Source: Actinomycetota bacterium (GTDB taxonomy: Bacteria > Armatimonadota > SYMT01). Taken from it: a DNA stretch of 44,213 nucleotides. Location: positions 1 to 44,213 of the forward strand of contig SYKE01000044.1 in the NCBI GenBank assembly GCA_005798285.1. Reading direction: 5' to 3'. The notes beneath the pieces are model-generated. The model was not told the origin of the DNA. It saw only the letters and a program-made list of their open reading frames with translations, and did not search any database. Of this stretch, positions 8,528 to 17,989 are shown piece after piece (position 1 is the stretch's first letter; the number at the start of each line of letters is the position of its first letter). Made by a program: the position numbers and the translations under genes.

Positions 8528-10258
8528 TCAGGCCGGGAAGAGGAGGCGAAGGCCCTCGCCCTCCACATCCAGACGTGGCTCGCAGCGGCGATCGAACACC
8601 ATCGTGGCACGAGACTCTGCAGAGTAGGGGCGCCACTCCGGAAGCCCCGAATGGCCGGGTTTGCCCGTGCGGGCGAACTGAACCCATGCATCGCTCATGC
8701 GCCGGGCCAGGGACCTCGCCTCGGAGGAGCCTCCGGTCAGATTCACGCACAGATCCGAGTTGTTGAACACAAACGCGATCTCTGCGCTGTGGAAGGCTCG
8801 GGGACGCCCGTCCAGCATCGGAGTGTGCCAGGCGAAGAGGTAATGGTAGACTGGCGCCCCCCCGAGCGCCGCGTGCCGCTGGGCCTGCAGCATCGCGTTC
8901 CTGCGAATGGGGGCCGCTGAAATCACGGACCAGAGATCGAACGGGAGCGCCCCCGGGTAGGCGTGTCGGTACGCCGCGATGATGGCGCCCGCCTTCGAGC
9001 CGGGTCGCTGCTCGACTCGCTGCTTCAATTCGGCCTCGGTCAGTGCGTTGCAGTTGGGATTGTCCACCCCGTTCACACCCTCGTTCAGATTCGTGCCCAC
9101 CAGGAGCGGCACGTCCCTCGCGATACGCGGGGCGACAGGATCATACGGGTGAGCGGGGAGGTGTTTGCCGTCGACGGTCGGACCCCAGGCGCCACGAGGC
9201 GCCTTTGCGAGAGCGGCCGGCGCAGCAGCCACCAGCCGTTCGATCGGAAGGGTGTGGAGTTGGTCCACCGTCGCGGGGGTCAACCCGAGGACCTCCAGAT
9301 AGGCCGCAGTGAGTTGTGCGGAGGCCTCCGGCACCATCATCCGGAGCACGCTGCCACTCTGAATGATCGCCTTGTGGAACAGTCCCCGGGCAGCCGGCAT
9401 GGCCATCAGCGCGCCGATCTTGCCCCCGCCGCCCGACTGCCCGAAGATCGTGACGTTCGACGGATCGCCTCCGAAGGCCGCGATGTTCTCGCGAACCCAC
9501 TCCAACAGCGCCACGAGATCGAGCAGTCCGACGTTCGCCGAGGCCGCGTAGCGTTCCCCCAGGAGCGTCAGGTTCAAGTAGCCGAGCGCGTTCAGGCGGT
9601 GGTTGTGGGTCACCACCACCACATCTCCTCGACGCGACAGGTTCTCGCCGTCGTAGGAGAGCAGGTCGTTGCCGGAGCCGCCGGTGAACCCGCCGCCGTG
9701 CATCCAGACCAGCACCGGCCGTTTGTCTGCCGCGCGGGCGCCGGGGGTCCAGACGTTCACGCGAAGGCAGTCTTCCGCCGCGGCCGACCAGTTCGCGCCG
9801 CGGTGCAGCAAGAACAGATCTTCATCCCGAGGCGCCGTGTTGTCGCCGCCCGCCCGCAGGCCGAATCCCTGAGGACAGACGCTGCCGAACGACATGGAGC
9901 TTCGAATCCCCGCCCAGGGCTGCGGTCGCACCGGAGGGGAGAAGCGGCCAGCGCCATGGGTGGGGCCACCATATGGAATGCCTTTGAAGGCGAGGATGCC
10001 GGCCCGATCGGCGCCCCGCACCCGACCCGCCGCGGTCTCCACGACGGCATGAGCGTCCGATGCGCTCACCTTCCCGCCGGACGACGCGGACGGGCCCGCT
10101 GCCCCCGCAGTGGTCGGGCCGACCGCGGCGGCTCCCAGTCCCGCGGCCGCGCCGCCGATCAGGAAGCTGCGACGGCTCGAGGAGGCGTGACTTAGTTCAG
10201 CGCCCTCGCTAGACTCGCCCGGCTCACACGTGATGAAATCGCTCGGTTTGGGATCCAT
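8528..10258 (-). CDS. Tat-exported type B carboxylesterase
   Basis: A 576-residue carboxylesterase/lipase (pNB-esterase branch). A twin-arginine signal (SRRSFLIGG, about residues 28-36) with an Ala/Gly-rich hydrophobic stretch predicts folded export. Visible catalytic features are the oxyanion loop HGGG (187-190), nucleophile S275 in GQSGGGG (in place of the usual GESAGG), E393 in GTNLNEG and H490 in [10 protein letters not shown]. It should hydrolyse carboxylic esters outside the cytoplasm; the natural substrate is unknown. The start is fixed by GGAGG (top strand 10267-10271) eight bases upstream; longer in-frame ATGs lack this. It is divergent from the MATE gene across 143 bases. Confidence 0.92.
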   Translation of the reverse strand: MDPKPSDFITCEPGESSEGAELSHASSSRRSFLIGGAAAGLGAAAVGPTTAGAAGPSASSGGKVSASDAHAVVETAAGRVRGADRAGILAFKGIPYGGPTHGAGRFSPPVRPQPWAGIRSSMSFGSVCPQGFGLRAGGDNTAPRDEDLFLLHRGANWSAAAEDCLRVNVWTPGARAADKRPVLVWMHGGGFTGGSGNDLLSYDGENLSRRGDVVVVTHNHRLNALGYLNLTLLGERYAASANVGLLDLVALLEWVRENIAAFGGDPSNVTIFGQSGGGGKIGALMAMPAARGLFHKAIIQSGSVLRMMVPEASAQLTAAYLEVLGLTPATVDQLHTLPIERLVAAAPAALAKAPRGAWGPTVDGKHLPAHPYDPVAPRIARDVPLLVGTNLNEGVNGVDNPNCNALTEAELKQRVEQRPGSKAGAIIAAYRHAYPGALPFDLWSVISAAPIRRNAMLQAQRHAALGGAPVYHYLFAWHTPMLDGRPRAFHSAEIAFVFNNSDLCVNLTGGSSEARSLARRMSDAWVQFARTGKPGHSGLPEWRPYSAESRATMVFDRRCEPRLDVEGEGLRLLFPA

Positions 10259-10401
10259 GCTCCGTTCCTCCAGGGGCGCTATTCCCATCCGGGAACCCGG
10301 CTTCCTGCGTTCGTGACGACGCATGACTTCGTACCCAACCCGTACGACTGTTTACCACAGCGTGCGCCGGGAGCGACAAAGCCACGAATCGAGGTTTCCC
10401 C

Positions 10402-11835
10402 ATGACCACAACGGACGACACGCCACCCAATTCGCCGGCGCTCCCACCCGAGCCGAAAGCGCTGAGAAAGCGCGTTGTGGGGCTCGCCTGGCCCATCATT
10501 TCCGAGAACCTGCTGGAAACCATGCTCGGGATTGTCGACACTGCGATGGTCGCCGCCCTCGGCAGCGCAGCGATCGCGGGCGTCGGCACCGGGCAGCAGA
10601 TGATGTTTTTTGTCCTGGCGGCGCTGGCGGCGCTGTCCATCGGCAACTCCGTCCTCGTGGCGCAGGCCGTCGGCGCGAAGTCGCTCGACCGGGCGGGACA
10701 TCTGGCCCGACAATCGCTCATCTGGAGTCTGTTCTTCTCGATCCCTCTGGCGCTCACCGGCGTACTGCTCTCCCACTACCTGGTAAAGGGCTTCGGCGTG
10801 GCTGAGGACGTGTCAAGCATCGCCATCGGCTACTTTGAGGTGACGATGGCGACAGCGGTGGTGCTGGTCGCGCTCGTGATCGGCAGCGGCGTGCTTCGAG
10901 GCGCCGGCGACTCGCGCACGCCGATGGTGGTCACCCTGATCGCGAACATCCTGAACGTGATCCTGGCTTACGGATTGATCTACGGGCACTTCGGACTGCC
11001 GAATCTGGGGCCGGTTGGGAGCGCCTGGGCCACCTTCGTGGCCAGGGCAGTTGCGCTGGCGCTGCTGCTGAGGGTGCTGTGGCTGGGCCGAAACGGAGTC
11101 AGCATCTCCGGCGCTGGGGGCGGGTGGCGGCCGGAGTGGTCGGTCGCCAAACAGGTGCTGAAGCTGGGTGTGCCGGCCGCCATGGAGCAGATGCTGATTG
11201 CCTCCGCGTTCGTGTTTCTCACCGGCGTGGTGGCGCATCTGGGGACCGACACGCTCGCGGCTCAACGGATCTCGATGAGCGCGCTTTCGTTCTCCTTCAT
11301 GCCGGGGTTCGGCTTCAGCATCGCCGCGACGACCCTGGTGGGCCAGAGCATCGGGGCGAAGAAACCATTGGATGCCGCGGCCGTGGCCAAGACTGCCGCC
11401 ACCTGGGCGGTCATCTGGATGGGCAGCATCGGTCTGGTCATCATGGTTCTGGCGGAACCGATCATGCATCGGTTTACGTCCGACCCTGAGGTCATCCGGA
11501 TTGGCGCCGCGGGCCTCCGCATCGTAGCCCTGACGCAGCCCGCGTGGGCCATCGGGATGGTGCACTCCGGCGCCCTGAGGGGATCCGGCGACACGCGCTT
11601 CCCGATGATCATCAGCGCGAGCGGCGTCTGGACAGCGGTGCTTCTCGCCGCGCTCCTGACCCGCGTGACGAACTGGGGGCTTCCGGCGGTCTGGTGTGCG
11701 TTCCTGTGCACTTCTCCGGTGACGGCCACGCTCTCGTGCCGGCGGTTCTACAGCCGGATCAAGAGCATGGCGGACGCGCAGGGCGAAACTCCGGCCGCCC
11801 TGGCGAGTGCCCCGGAGCCGATTGCCGCCCACTGA
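10402..11835 (+). CDS. MATE family efflux transporter
   Basis: A 477-residue polytopic membrane protein with about twelve hydrophobic segments in two MatE halves. Typical sequences are LAWPIISENLLETMLGIVD near the start of the first half, GSGVLRGAGDSRTPM, LGVPAAMEQMLIAS at the start of the second half, and SGALRGSGDTRFPM as its internal repeat. Family members export organic cations, drugs or metabolites using H+ or Na+ gradients; specificity cannot be told. GAGG lies eight bases before the ATG. The short N-terminal tail is Pro/Thr-rich. The gene converges with the isomerase-like gene downstream. Confidence 0.93.
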   Translation: MTTTDDTPPNSPALPPEPKALRKRVVGLAWPIISENLLETMLGIVDTAMVAALGSAAIAGVGTGQQMMFFVLAALAALSIGNSVLVAQAVGAKSLDRAGHLARQSLIWSLFFSIPLALTGVLLSHYLVKGFGVAEDVSSIAIGYFEVTMATAVVLVALVIGSGVLRGAGDSRTPMVVTLIANILNVILAYGLIYGHFGLPNLGPVGSAWATFVARAVALALLLRVLWLGRNGVSISGAGGGWRPEWSVAKQVLKLGVPAAMEQMLIASAFVFLTGVVAHLGTDTLAAQRISMSALSFSFMPGFGFSIAATTLVGQSIGAKKPLDAAAVAKTAATWAVIWMGSIGLVIMVLAEPIMHRFTSDPEVIRIGAAGLRIVALTQPAWAIGMVHSGALRGSGDTRFPMIISASGVWTAVLLAALLTRVTNWGLPAVWCAFLCTSPVTATLSCRRFYSRIKSMADAQGETPAALASAPEPIAAH

Positions 11836-11856
11836 CGCCTTCGCGCAACCGACGGA

Positions 11857-12603
11857 TTACAGACCCAGCAGCCCGGCGAAGTTTCGAACTTCCCGGGCTG
11901 CGAGGTCGACCGCCCAGGCGTCCGCTCCGTGCAGATCCGCGGTGAGCCCACCCGCGTAGTCCTCTTCCTCAAGCGCCTCGATCAAGGCCTCGAGCTCCAG
12001 ATAGCCATCACCCGCGGGCACTCGGCGACGGTGACCGTTGGTACGGGACACGTCATTCAGATAGACGTGGATGGGCTGCACCGGCATCTCCGCCAACTGG
12101 AACGGCTCCCACCCCGCCATCACGGCGGCAGCGGGGTCGAGCGCCAGTCCGATTCGTTCCGGCACATCACCGCTCAAGAAGGACTGTGCCGCCGCGAGGT
12201 CAGGGAGGAGCGTCTCCGGACAGTGACGCAGTGCAAAGCTGACCTCCAGACCGCCCAGCGCCCGATCCAGCATGCCGAGCGCCTCGCCCAGCTCAGCCAG
12301 AGTGCCCAGCCGGGGAGCGCACATCACCACCAGACCGCAGTCCAGCGCTCTCGCCAGCGCCGCGGCGCGACCCACCCGGGCGAGGGACTCGATTCGGTCA
12401 TCCCCCAAATGAATCACTCCGGCGTCGACGGCGAGCAACTCCAGGTCGTTGGCTCTTAAGGTCTTCCTCAGGCCGTCTTCCGGGGGGAACGGTTCTTCTT
12501 TCAGAGCCAGTTCAACGGCCCCGAATTCAGCCCAGGCCACCTTGGCAAGAGCAATCTGCCAACGGTCCTGGGGGAAACTGGCGGTACTGCACGCAAGTCG
12601 CAT
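11857..12603 (-). CDS. Sugar phosphate isomerase/epimerase-like TIM-barrel protein
   Basis: A 248-residue protein of the AP-endonuclease-2/xylose-isomerase-like fold: N-terminal MRLACSTASFPQDRW, GAVELAL, LLAVDAGVIHLGDD, then LALDPAAAVMAGW and IHVYLNDVSR at positions where the family places metal ligands. Several usual metal ligands are not obvious (the canonical Glu-Asp-His-Glu set is incomplete to my eye), so catalytic activity is uncertain. Members isomerise or epimerise sugars and inositols. It is divergent from the aldo-keto reductase across 147 bases and convergent with MATE. Confidence 0.7.
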   Translation of the reverse strand: MRLACSTASFPQDRWQIALAKVAWAEFGAVELALKEEPFPPEDGLRKTLRANDLELLAVDAGVIHLGDDRIESLARVGRAAALARALDCGLVVMCAPRLGTLAELGEALGMLDRALGGLEVSFALRHCPETLLPDLAAAQSFLSGDVPERIGLALDPAAAVMAGWEPFQLAEMPVQPIHVYLNDVSRTNGHRRRVPAGDGYLELEALIEALEEEDYAGGLTADLHGADAWAVDLAAREVRNFAGLLGL

Positions 12604-12750
12604 TCCGGAAGCTTAGAACACGCCGCCGCTCCGGGGCAAGTCCGGGCGGAAAACTGGCGCAGGGGATCCCTCCCTCCGGGTCTCAACTGACACGATGAAG
12701 AGCCTCGAACCGGGCCTGATGGTCGGTTCCTCATAGAGGAGAGCGTTTGT

Positions 12751-13758
12751 ATGGATACGGTAAATCTGGGTCGGGCCGGGGTGAAAGTCTCCCGGCTGTG
12801 CCTGGGAACGATGATGTTCGGCGGGGCCACGGCGGAGGATGAAAGCATCCGCATCATGCATCGCGCCCTGGATCTCGGGATCAACTTCTTCGACACGGCG
12901 AACATGTACAACGCCGGACAGTCCGAAGTCGTTGTGGGCAAAGCGATTCGAGATCGTCGCGATCAGGTTGTGCTTGCCACCAAGGCTCGGCAGATGATGG
13001 GGGACGGACCCAACGACTACGGGCTGAGCCGGCTGCACCTGATCCGCGCCTGCGAATCGAGTCTGAAGCGGCTTGGGACCGACTATGTCGACGTCCTCTA
13101 CCTGCATGCGCCGGATTACACCACCCCGATTGAAGAGACGCTGAGCGCTCTCGATTCGCTCGTGGGTCGCGGTCTGGTCCGCTACGCCGCCTGCAGCAAC
13201 TACTACGCCTATCAGATCACCCATATGCTCGGGATCGCGGACCGCCGCGGGTATGAGCCGATGAGCTGCGTTCAGCCGCTCTACAACCTGGTGAACCGCG
13301 AAATTGAGGTGGAGCTGCTGCCCTGCTGCGAGGATCACGGGTTGGGCGTGGTGGTGTACAGCCCGCTCGCTCGCGGCGTGCTGACCGGCAAGTACCAACC
13401 GGGCGCGCCGCCACCGGAAGGCAGCCGGGGCGCCCGGGGGGATCGTCGCATTCAGCAGACCGAACTCCGCGAGGAGAGCTACGAGGTTGCGCAGGCGCTG
13501 GCGCCGCTCGCCGAACGCCACGGCTGCAGCGTCAGCCAGTACGCGCTGGCATGGGTGCTGGCGAACCGGAACATCACCAGCGCCATCATAGGCCCCCGCA
13601 CGATGGAGCAGTTCGACAGCAGCCTGCCCGCCCTCGACGTGAAATGGTCGGCCGAGGACGAGGCGGCTGTCGACGCGCTGGTGCCGCCGGGTTGGAAGAC
13701 CGGGCGGGGTTACAACGACCCCAACTACCCGATCCGCGGTCGCCGAGCCGCCGTTTAG
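12751..13758 (+). CDS. Aldo/keto reductase
   Basis: A 335-residue NADPH-dependent (beta/alpha)8 oxidoreductase. The tetrad is visible: D48 in FFDTANMYN, Y53, K78 in LATKAR and H119 in YLHAPD. The C-terminal cofactor segment is SAIIGPRTMEQF. It resembles the AKR11/12 branch (YghZ/IolS-like, MVNLGRAGVKVSRLCLGTM type), which acts on sugar aldehydes and small carbonyls. GAGGAG lies nine bases before the ATG. It sits next to a Gfo/Idh/MocA oxidoreductase and an isomerase-like gene, which suggests carbohydrate metabolism, but the genes are on opposite strands and not one operon. Confidence 0.93.
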   Translation: MDTVNLGRAGVKVSRLCLGTMMFGGATAEDESIRIMHRALDLGINFFDTANMYNAGQSEVVVGKAIRDRRDQVVLATKARQMMGDGPNDYGLSRLHLIRACESSLKRLGTDYVDVLYLHAPDYTTPIEETLSALDSLVGRGLVRYAACSNYYAYQITHMLGIADRRGYEPMSCVQPLYNLVNREIEVELLPCCEDHGLGVVVYSPLARGVLTGKYQPGAPPPEGSRGARGDRRIQQTELREESYEVAQALAPLAERHGCSVSQYALAWVLANRNITSAIIGPRTMEQFDSSLPALDVKWSAEDEAAVDALVPPGWKTGRGYNDPNYPIRGRRAAV

Positions 13759-13763
13759 CCGGG

Positions 13764-13785
13764 CCGGCGCTCCGTCAGGCGCCGG
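13764..13785. terminator. GC hairpin between convergent aldo/keto reductase and oxidoreductase genes
   Basis: CCGGCGC and GCGCCGG form a 7-bp stem around an 8-base loop that contains the stop codon of the minus-strand gene. There is no T-run, so a terminator role is only probable from its place between convergent stops. Confidence 0.4.
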
Positions 13786-14827
13786 TCCAGAGGCGGATGT
13801 AGTCCCGGGCGACCTTCAGGTCTTCCAGGGCTTCATCCGCCTCGCACGGCGGTGGGCGCTGCCCGCGGATCGCCGCCACGAAGTTCTCCGCCTGCCTTCG
13901 CATGGCGTGGACCCACGGCAACTGCGGTGAGGTGACGAGCGGAGTCGCGCCTCCGCCCGGGTCGGCCAGCACCTCCACGCGGCCGGGGCGGTTGAGCGTG
14001 ACCGGCGCCGGAAGATCGAGCTGGATTCGTCCCCGCTCGAAGGCGATCAGCGCCCGCTCTTCCCACTCCACGGTGGTCCGATACGGCGACATCTCGAGGA
14101 TCCCGGTCCGCCCGCTCTCCGTCTCCGCCACCAGCGCGAAGCCCGCGCGGTCCGCAAACGTCATGCGGTACGGCTCGCCCAGCAGATGGCGCAGCAGATT
14201 CACCTGGTGGATGTAGTAGTTGACAAACGAAACGTACTTCCTGTAGTTCTCCGCATCGAGATCCCCAGCGGTGGGATCCCGCTCCAGAGGGGCCATCGGC
14301 TCATCGCTTCGAACCAGATCGTAGAAACCACCCGCGATCCAGTCGCCCGCGGGCATCGTAATCCGAACGAACTGCAGGCGCCCCAGCTCCCCCGTTTGCC
14401 GCAGGCGATCGATCTCGGCTCGGGCATACTCCGTCGCCGGATCGCTCCGCTTGTGGTAGCCGACCATGTGCCAGGATCCGGCGGCGCGACACGCCGCGAG
14501 CATCCGTTCCCCCACCTCGATCGACGAGGCGAGCGGCTTCTCGGTGAGGATGGGCAGTCCGGCGCGGTAGAGCGGCTCGATCAACAGGCCGTGCCGATCG
14601 AACGGCTGCGGCGCCACGATCCCATCCAACCGCTCGGCGGCGAGCATCTCTTCGGCGCTCGAATACACCCCGGGCACGCCGTAGCGCTCCGCCACCCGCT
14701 TCGCCAGTTCCGGACGGACCTCGGCGAGCGCGACGACGCGGCACTTGGGCAGCGACGCGTAGTTCCTGAGATGGGCGCACTGCCCCATCGTGCCGACGCC
14801 CACGAATCCAATTCGGACAGGTTCCAT
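13775..14827 (-). CDS. Gfo/Idh/MocA family oxidoreductase
   Basis: A 350-residue NAD(P)-dependent oxidoreductase. An N-terminal Rossmann fold carries GFVGVGTMG (about residues 7-15), the EKPLA motif comes after LPILT (about 100-105), and a C-terminal alpha/beta domain follows (YYIHQVNLLRHLLGEP). Family members oxidise or reduce cyclic polyols and sugars. The open frame extends upstream into the methyltransferase gene, but homology starts at this ATG, 19 bases after that gene's stop, so the two are probably cotranscribed. The catalytic Lys of EKP is present. Substrate unknown. Confidence 0.9.
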   Translation of the reverse strand: MEPVRIGFVGVGTMGQCAHLRNYASLPKCRVVALAEVRPELAKRVAERYGVPGVYSSAEEMLAAERLDGIVAPQPFDRHGLLIEPLYRAGLPILTEKPLASSIEVGERMLAACRAAGSWHMVGYHKRSDPATEYARAEIDRLRQTGELGRLQFVRITMPAGDWIAGGFYDLVRSDEPMAPLERDPTAGDLDAENYRKYVSFVNYYIHQVNLLRHLLGEPYRMTFADRAGFALVAETESGRTGILEMSPYRTTVEWEERALIAFERGRIQLDLPAPVTLNRPGRVEVLADPGGGATPLVTSPQLPWVHAMRRQAENFVAAIRGQRPPPCEADEALEDLKVARDYIRLWTGA

Positions 14828-14846
14828 CTCGCTCACGGCGTCTCTC

Positions 14847-15833
14847 TCATCGGTTCTGACCTGTGGCCCCGGCTTCGCTCGATCCCGGCTCGGACGCCGC
14901 CGGATGCTCAAGCACCCAGCATCGGTGCGGGCGCCGATCCTGGAAGTCCTCCGGGATGGTGCGTTCCGTGATCTCTTCCAGACGGCAGGGGGGCAGCTCC
15001 TCCGCCAGCATCTTGAAGCGCCGGGAGTTGGTGCTGAAGTAGATCCGCCCGCCCGGCGACAGGAGCCGCAGGCAGTGAGCGAGGATCTTCGGATGATCCA
15101 CGTCGACATCGAGCACCTCGCGCATCTTCTTCGAATTGCTGAAGGTGGGTGGATCGCACACGATGAGATCGTACCGGCGACGCTCCCGCTCGGCACGAGG
15201 AAGCCAGACGAGCACATCGTCTCGGATCAGGCGGTGGTCCGCATCCGGCAGTTCATTCGCCGCGAAGTTGCGCTCGGCCCAGCCCAGATAGGTGTTCGAG
15301 ATATCGACGCTTGTGGTCGTCGCGGCGCCGCCGGCGGCCGCATACACGCTGAAGCTCGCGGTGTAGCAAAAGAGATTCAGCATGTGCCGCCCCGAGGCCT
15401 CATCGCGCACCCGGGCGCGTGTGGCGCGGTGGTCGAGGAACAGCCCGGTGTCCAGGTAATCGGAGAGGTTCACCCAGAAACGCAGACCCTGCTCCACCGC
15501 CAGAAACTCGTCCTGCTCCTCGGCGAGGCGTCGGTACTGATCCAGGTTCTTCTGACGGTGGCGCTCCTTGAAATAGAGCTGCTCCTCTTCGAGCGCCAGC
15601 CCTTCCCGCACCTCTCGCGCCACGTCTTCCAGCCAGGCATCCCGGGCTTCCGGAGTTTCGTCCTTCTTCCGCTGAAAGGCGTAGACTAACGCGCGACCGT
15701 CGTACCAGTCCACAATGAGGGGTTGGTCCGGAATGTCTTTCTCGTAAAGGCGAAAGCACGTGACGCCGGTCCGTCGCGCCCACTTCCGCAGGTGTCGATA
15801 GCGCTTCTGCAGGCGGTTGGCAAGCATTCCCAT
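14847..15833 (-). CDS. RlmK-like class I rRNA methyltransferase
   Basis: A 328-residue protein similar to the C-terminal half of E. coli RlmL (RlmK, m7G2069 of 23S rRNA). The N-terminal NRLQKRYRHLRKWAR and CFRLYEKDIPD recall the RlmK entry region. NLFCYTASFSVYAAAGGA (about 153-170) is the SAM motif I, SVDISNTYLGWAERN (175-189) is motif II, and DPPTFSNSKKM (227-237) is the catalytic motif IV. It is a stand-alone domain without the THUMP/RlmL N-terminal half, as found in many phyla. The start lies only 14 bases from the divergent glycosyltransferase start. Confidence 0.9.
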   Translation of the reverse strand: MGMLANRLQKRYRHLRKWARRTGVTCFRLYEKDIPDQPLIVDWYDGRALVYAFQRKKDETPEARDAWLEDVAREVREGLALEEEQLYFKERHRQKNLDQYRRLAEEQDEFLAVEQGLRFWVNLSDYLDTGLFLDHRATRARVRDEASGRHMLNLFCYTASFSVYAAAGGAATTTSVDISNTYLGWAERNFAANELPDADHRLIRDDVLVWLPRAERERRRYDLIVCDPPTFSNSKKMREVLDVDVDHPKILAHCLRLLSPGGRIYFSTNSRRFKMLAEELPPCRLEEITERTIPEDFQDRRPHRCWVLEHPAASEPGSSEAGATGQNR

Positions 15834-15847
15834 AGGTTAAGGGTAGC

Positions 15848-16951
15848 ATGCGTATCGCTCTGGACTGTCGGGTGGTGACGGCGCCGAAGACCGGAGACCG
15901 CACCTATGCATTGGGCCTGACTCGAGCGCTCGCGGCGCTGGAACCGGCCCACGAGTACTACTTTTACGCCGCGGAGCCGACCAGTCTGACCGAGCATCCG
16001 CAGACCCACTGCCACGCGATCACGCTTCCCGCGTCTCCCCGCTGGACATGGACGCCGATCCGCTTCCCGTTGGACTTGCGCCGCCGCGGCATGGATCTGG
16101 CTCACGTGCAGTATCTGGTCCCACCCCTGACGCCGTGCCCCATCGTGACCACGATCCATGACATCTCGTTTCGGCGGCATCCCCAGCTCTTTCCCCTCAA
16201 GCACCGGGTGCTGCTGAACGCGCTGATCCCCTCTTCCATCGAGACCGCCCGCGTCGTGCTCACCGGCAGCGAGGCCACCCGCCGCGACCTGATGGAATTG
16301 ATGGGCGTACCCGAAGACAAGATCGTCGTGACGCGCTACGCGGCGGACGCGAGTTTTGTGCCGATGGCGCCCGACCTGGCGCGCGCCGAGGTCTGGAAGC
16401 GCTTCAAGATTTCGGGGCGCTACGTGCTCTCGGTGGCGCACATCCACCCTCGCAAGAACCTCGCCCGGCTGGTGCGCGCGTGGAACCGAATCGCTGGTCG
16501 CGTTCAACAGCGGCTCGTGCTCGTCGGCAAGCGAGGCTGGGGCAATGAGGACCTGAACGCCGCCGTTGCCGACGCCGATCCTCGCAATCCGCCGATCTTC
16601 ACGGGATACGTCGCGGACGCCGACCTGCCGGTTCTGTACGCCGGCGCCGACGCCTTCGCTTACCCGAGCCTCTACGAGGGGTTCGGCCTCCCGCCGCTGG
16701 AAGCCATGTCGTGCGGCACGGCGGTGCTCACCTCGAACGTGTCGTCGCTGCCCGAGGTGGTGGGATCCGCGGGTGTGCTCGTGGACCCGACCGACGTCGC
16801 TGAGATCTCGACGGGGCTCTGGGGCTTGCTTGAAGACGAGGCTTACCGTCGCCGCCTCGCCCGGGCCGGTCTCGAACGCGCCCGACGGTTCTCCTGGGAG
16901 CGCTGCGCCCGCGAGACTGTCGCCGCCTACGAACGCTGCTTCACGGCCTGA
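15848..16951 (+). CDS. GT4-family glycosyltransferase
   Basis: A 367-residue GT-B glycosyltransferase. The N-terminal domain begins MRIALDCRVV with HDISFRRHP (about 104-112), LSVAHIHPRKNLARLV starts the C-terminal domain (about 194-209), and the nucleotide-sugar E-x7-E motif is EGFGLPPLE (277-285). GT4 enzymes retain stereochemistry and build polysaccharides, glycolipids or modified metabolites. The donor and acceptor are unknown, and no other surface-polysaccharide genes are adjacent. AAGGG lies four bases before the ATG. The gene is divergent from the RlmK-like gene, with almost no intergenic space. Confidence 0.93.
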   Translation: MRIALDCRVVTAPKTGDRTYALGLTRALAALEPAHEYYFYAAEPTSLTEHPQTHCHAITLPASPRWTWTPIRFPLDLRRRGMDLAHVQYLVPPLTPCPIVTTIHDISFRRHPQLFPLKHRVLLNALIPSSIETARVVLTGSEATRRDLMELMGVPEDKIVVTRYAADASFVPMAPDLARAEVWKRFKISGRYVLSVAHIHPRKNLARLVRAWNRIAGRVQQRLVLVGKRGWGNEDLNAAVADADPRNPPIFTGYVADADLPVLYAGADAFAYPSLYEGFGLPPLEAMSCGTAVLTSNVSSLPEVVGSAGVLVDPTDVAEISTGLWGLLEDEAYRRRLARAGLERARRFSWERCARETVAAYERCFTA

Positions 16952-16975
16952 ACAGGAGGGTGACCTCGCGCCGCC

Positions 16976-17464
16976 CTACTGCTGGAACCGCGGCGCGTCT
17001 TCCATGATGACGGTCCGCCCTGCCGCACGGCTCTGGGTGACGAGATCCCGAAGCTGCTGGTAGAACTCCCGCGGATCATCGATCGCTTTCACGTGCAGGT
17101 CCGCCGCCGTGGTATCGGTGCTGTGCACCAACACATCGCCGATGTTCAGGACTCGCCCAAGGACTCCTTGCTGCAGCCCCACATCGCGCACCCGAAACAG
17201 CTCGATGTTCTCAATCTTGCGGCTGACGAGCCCGGTTTCAATTTCCAATCGGTCCTGAAACAGGCGGTAGCAGTACCCCGCCCTCAACATCTTGGACCAG
17301 ATGAACGCCACCCCCCACGGCAAGAGCCCGATCGGCGCGGCCGGCGGAAAGAACGCAAACATCCCCACCGCAATCCCGACCCCTAGCAGCGCGGCCGCAA
17401 TCTGCTGACCCAGGCAAGCCTTTGTGGAGATCCGGCGCTCACAAATCAAACTGTCACTGGACAT
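16976..17464 (-). CDS. Membrane protein with bacterial PH domain (bPH2/YdbS-like)
   Basis: About 162 residues. Two adjoining hydrophobic segments (roughly residues 20-38 and 41-56) are followed by a bPH2-type domain: YRLFQDRLEIETGLVSRKIENIELFRVRDV and LGRVLNIGDVLVHSTD. This layout is that of DUF304/YdbS-YdbT membrane proteins, whose molecular role is not settled. The start is MSSDSL because GGAGGAG lies shortly before it; an ATG nine codons upstream is possible. It is convergent with the glycosyltransferase gene. Confidence 0.85.
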   Translation of the reverse strand: MSSDSLICERRISTKACLGQQIAAALLGVGIAVGMFAFFPPAAPIGLLPWGVAFIWSKMLRAGYCYRLFQDRLEIETGLVSRKIENIELFRVRDVGLQQGVLGRVLNIGDVLVHSTDTTAADLHVKAIDDPREFYQQLRDLVTQSRAAGRTVIMEDAPRFQQ

Positions 17465-17591
17465 CGCCCGCTCCTCCGCCCTGCTCCGCACATCGCCTGT
17501 TCCACGGTTAAGAACTCCCTTGCGGTAGCCCGGTTACGGTTCCGAGATCGGAGCCCGGAACACCTGCGCGGGTCACACCGTTCCCCTGGCT

Positions 17592-17661
17592 GTGATGTCG
17601 AGAATGGCTCCCCGTCCTCTGGGGCAAGGGTCCGCCCGGTGCGACTTCTGCGAGGATGACG
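17592..17661. repeat. Interspersed repeat, partial copy (right end)
   Basis: Contains TGATGTCGAGAATGG, a GGGGCAAGGGTCCGCCC core and the end GCGACTTCTGCGAGGATGAC. The same order of blocks occurs at 17845-17901, 42949-43021 and 43385-43458. Confidence 0.7.
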
Positions 17662-17734
17662 TCGCGGAAGTGCCCACAGGCGGGACATCCGCCCGAAGCG
17701 AGGGCCAGGTGTCATCAGCCATCTCGGGAGACAT

Positions 17735-17901
17735 CGTCATCCTCGGGCTTGACCCGAGGATCCAGCGGTGTATTTACCGCAAGCAGTTTTCGTGCGGCGC
17801 GCCCGACCGAGTCAGCCGGGGCGACGCACTTGGTCGTCGCGAATGGATCACCGCTCGGTGAAGGGAGAGTATGCCCAGTGCGACTTCTGTGGGGATGACG
17901 G
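17735..17901. repeat. Interspersed repeat, full copy with inverted ends
   Basis: Begins CGTCATCCTCGGGCTTGACC, itself a hairpin (CCTCGGG/CCCGAGG), and ends GACTTCTGTGGGGATGACGG, so the outer bases CGTCATCC and GGATGACG are inverted repeats. A shared inner block is CCGCAAGCAG. The second full copy is near 43266. The layout is that of a MITE-like or REP-like non-coding element; no transposase is linked to it here. Confidence 0.75.
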
Positions 17902-17972
17902 TTGTGGTCTTGGCCGGTGATGGAGATCGTGTCACGAAGGCGAGGCGTTGGCATGGTGTTGGCGCACACGGA

Positions 17973-17989
17973 GCCGGCAAGATGCCGGC
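17973..17989. repeat. REP-like GCCGGC-AAGAT-GCCGGC hairpin
   Basis: GCCGGC is repeated around AAGAT, flanked by GA and GCTCC. I recall similar 'GCCGGCAAGATGCCGGC' hairpins dispersed in other high-GC genomes; that is from memory and was not searched. No coding frame is disturbed. Confidence 0.4.

Noticed and set aside
8963..10195. 410-codon plus-strand open frame opposite the carboxylesterase
   Set aside because: Antisense shadow; the minus strand carries the full catalytic set of a type B carboxylesterase.
17592..17901. CRISPR array
   Set aside because: Repeats are long, few, unequally spaced and mutually divergent, and no cas genes are in the window.
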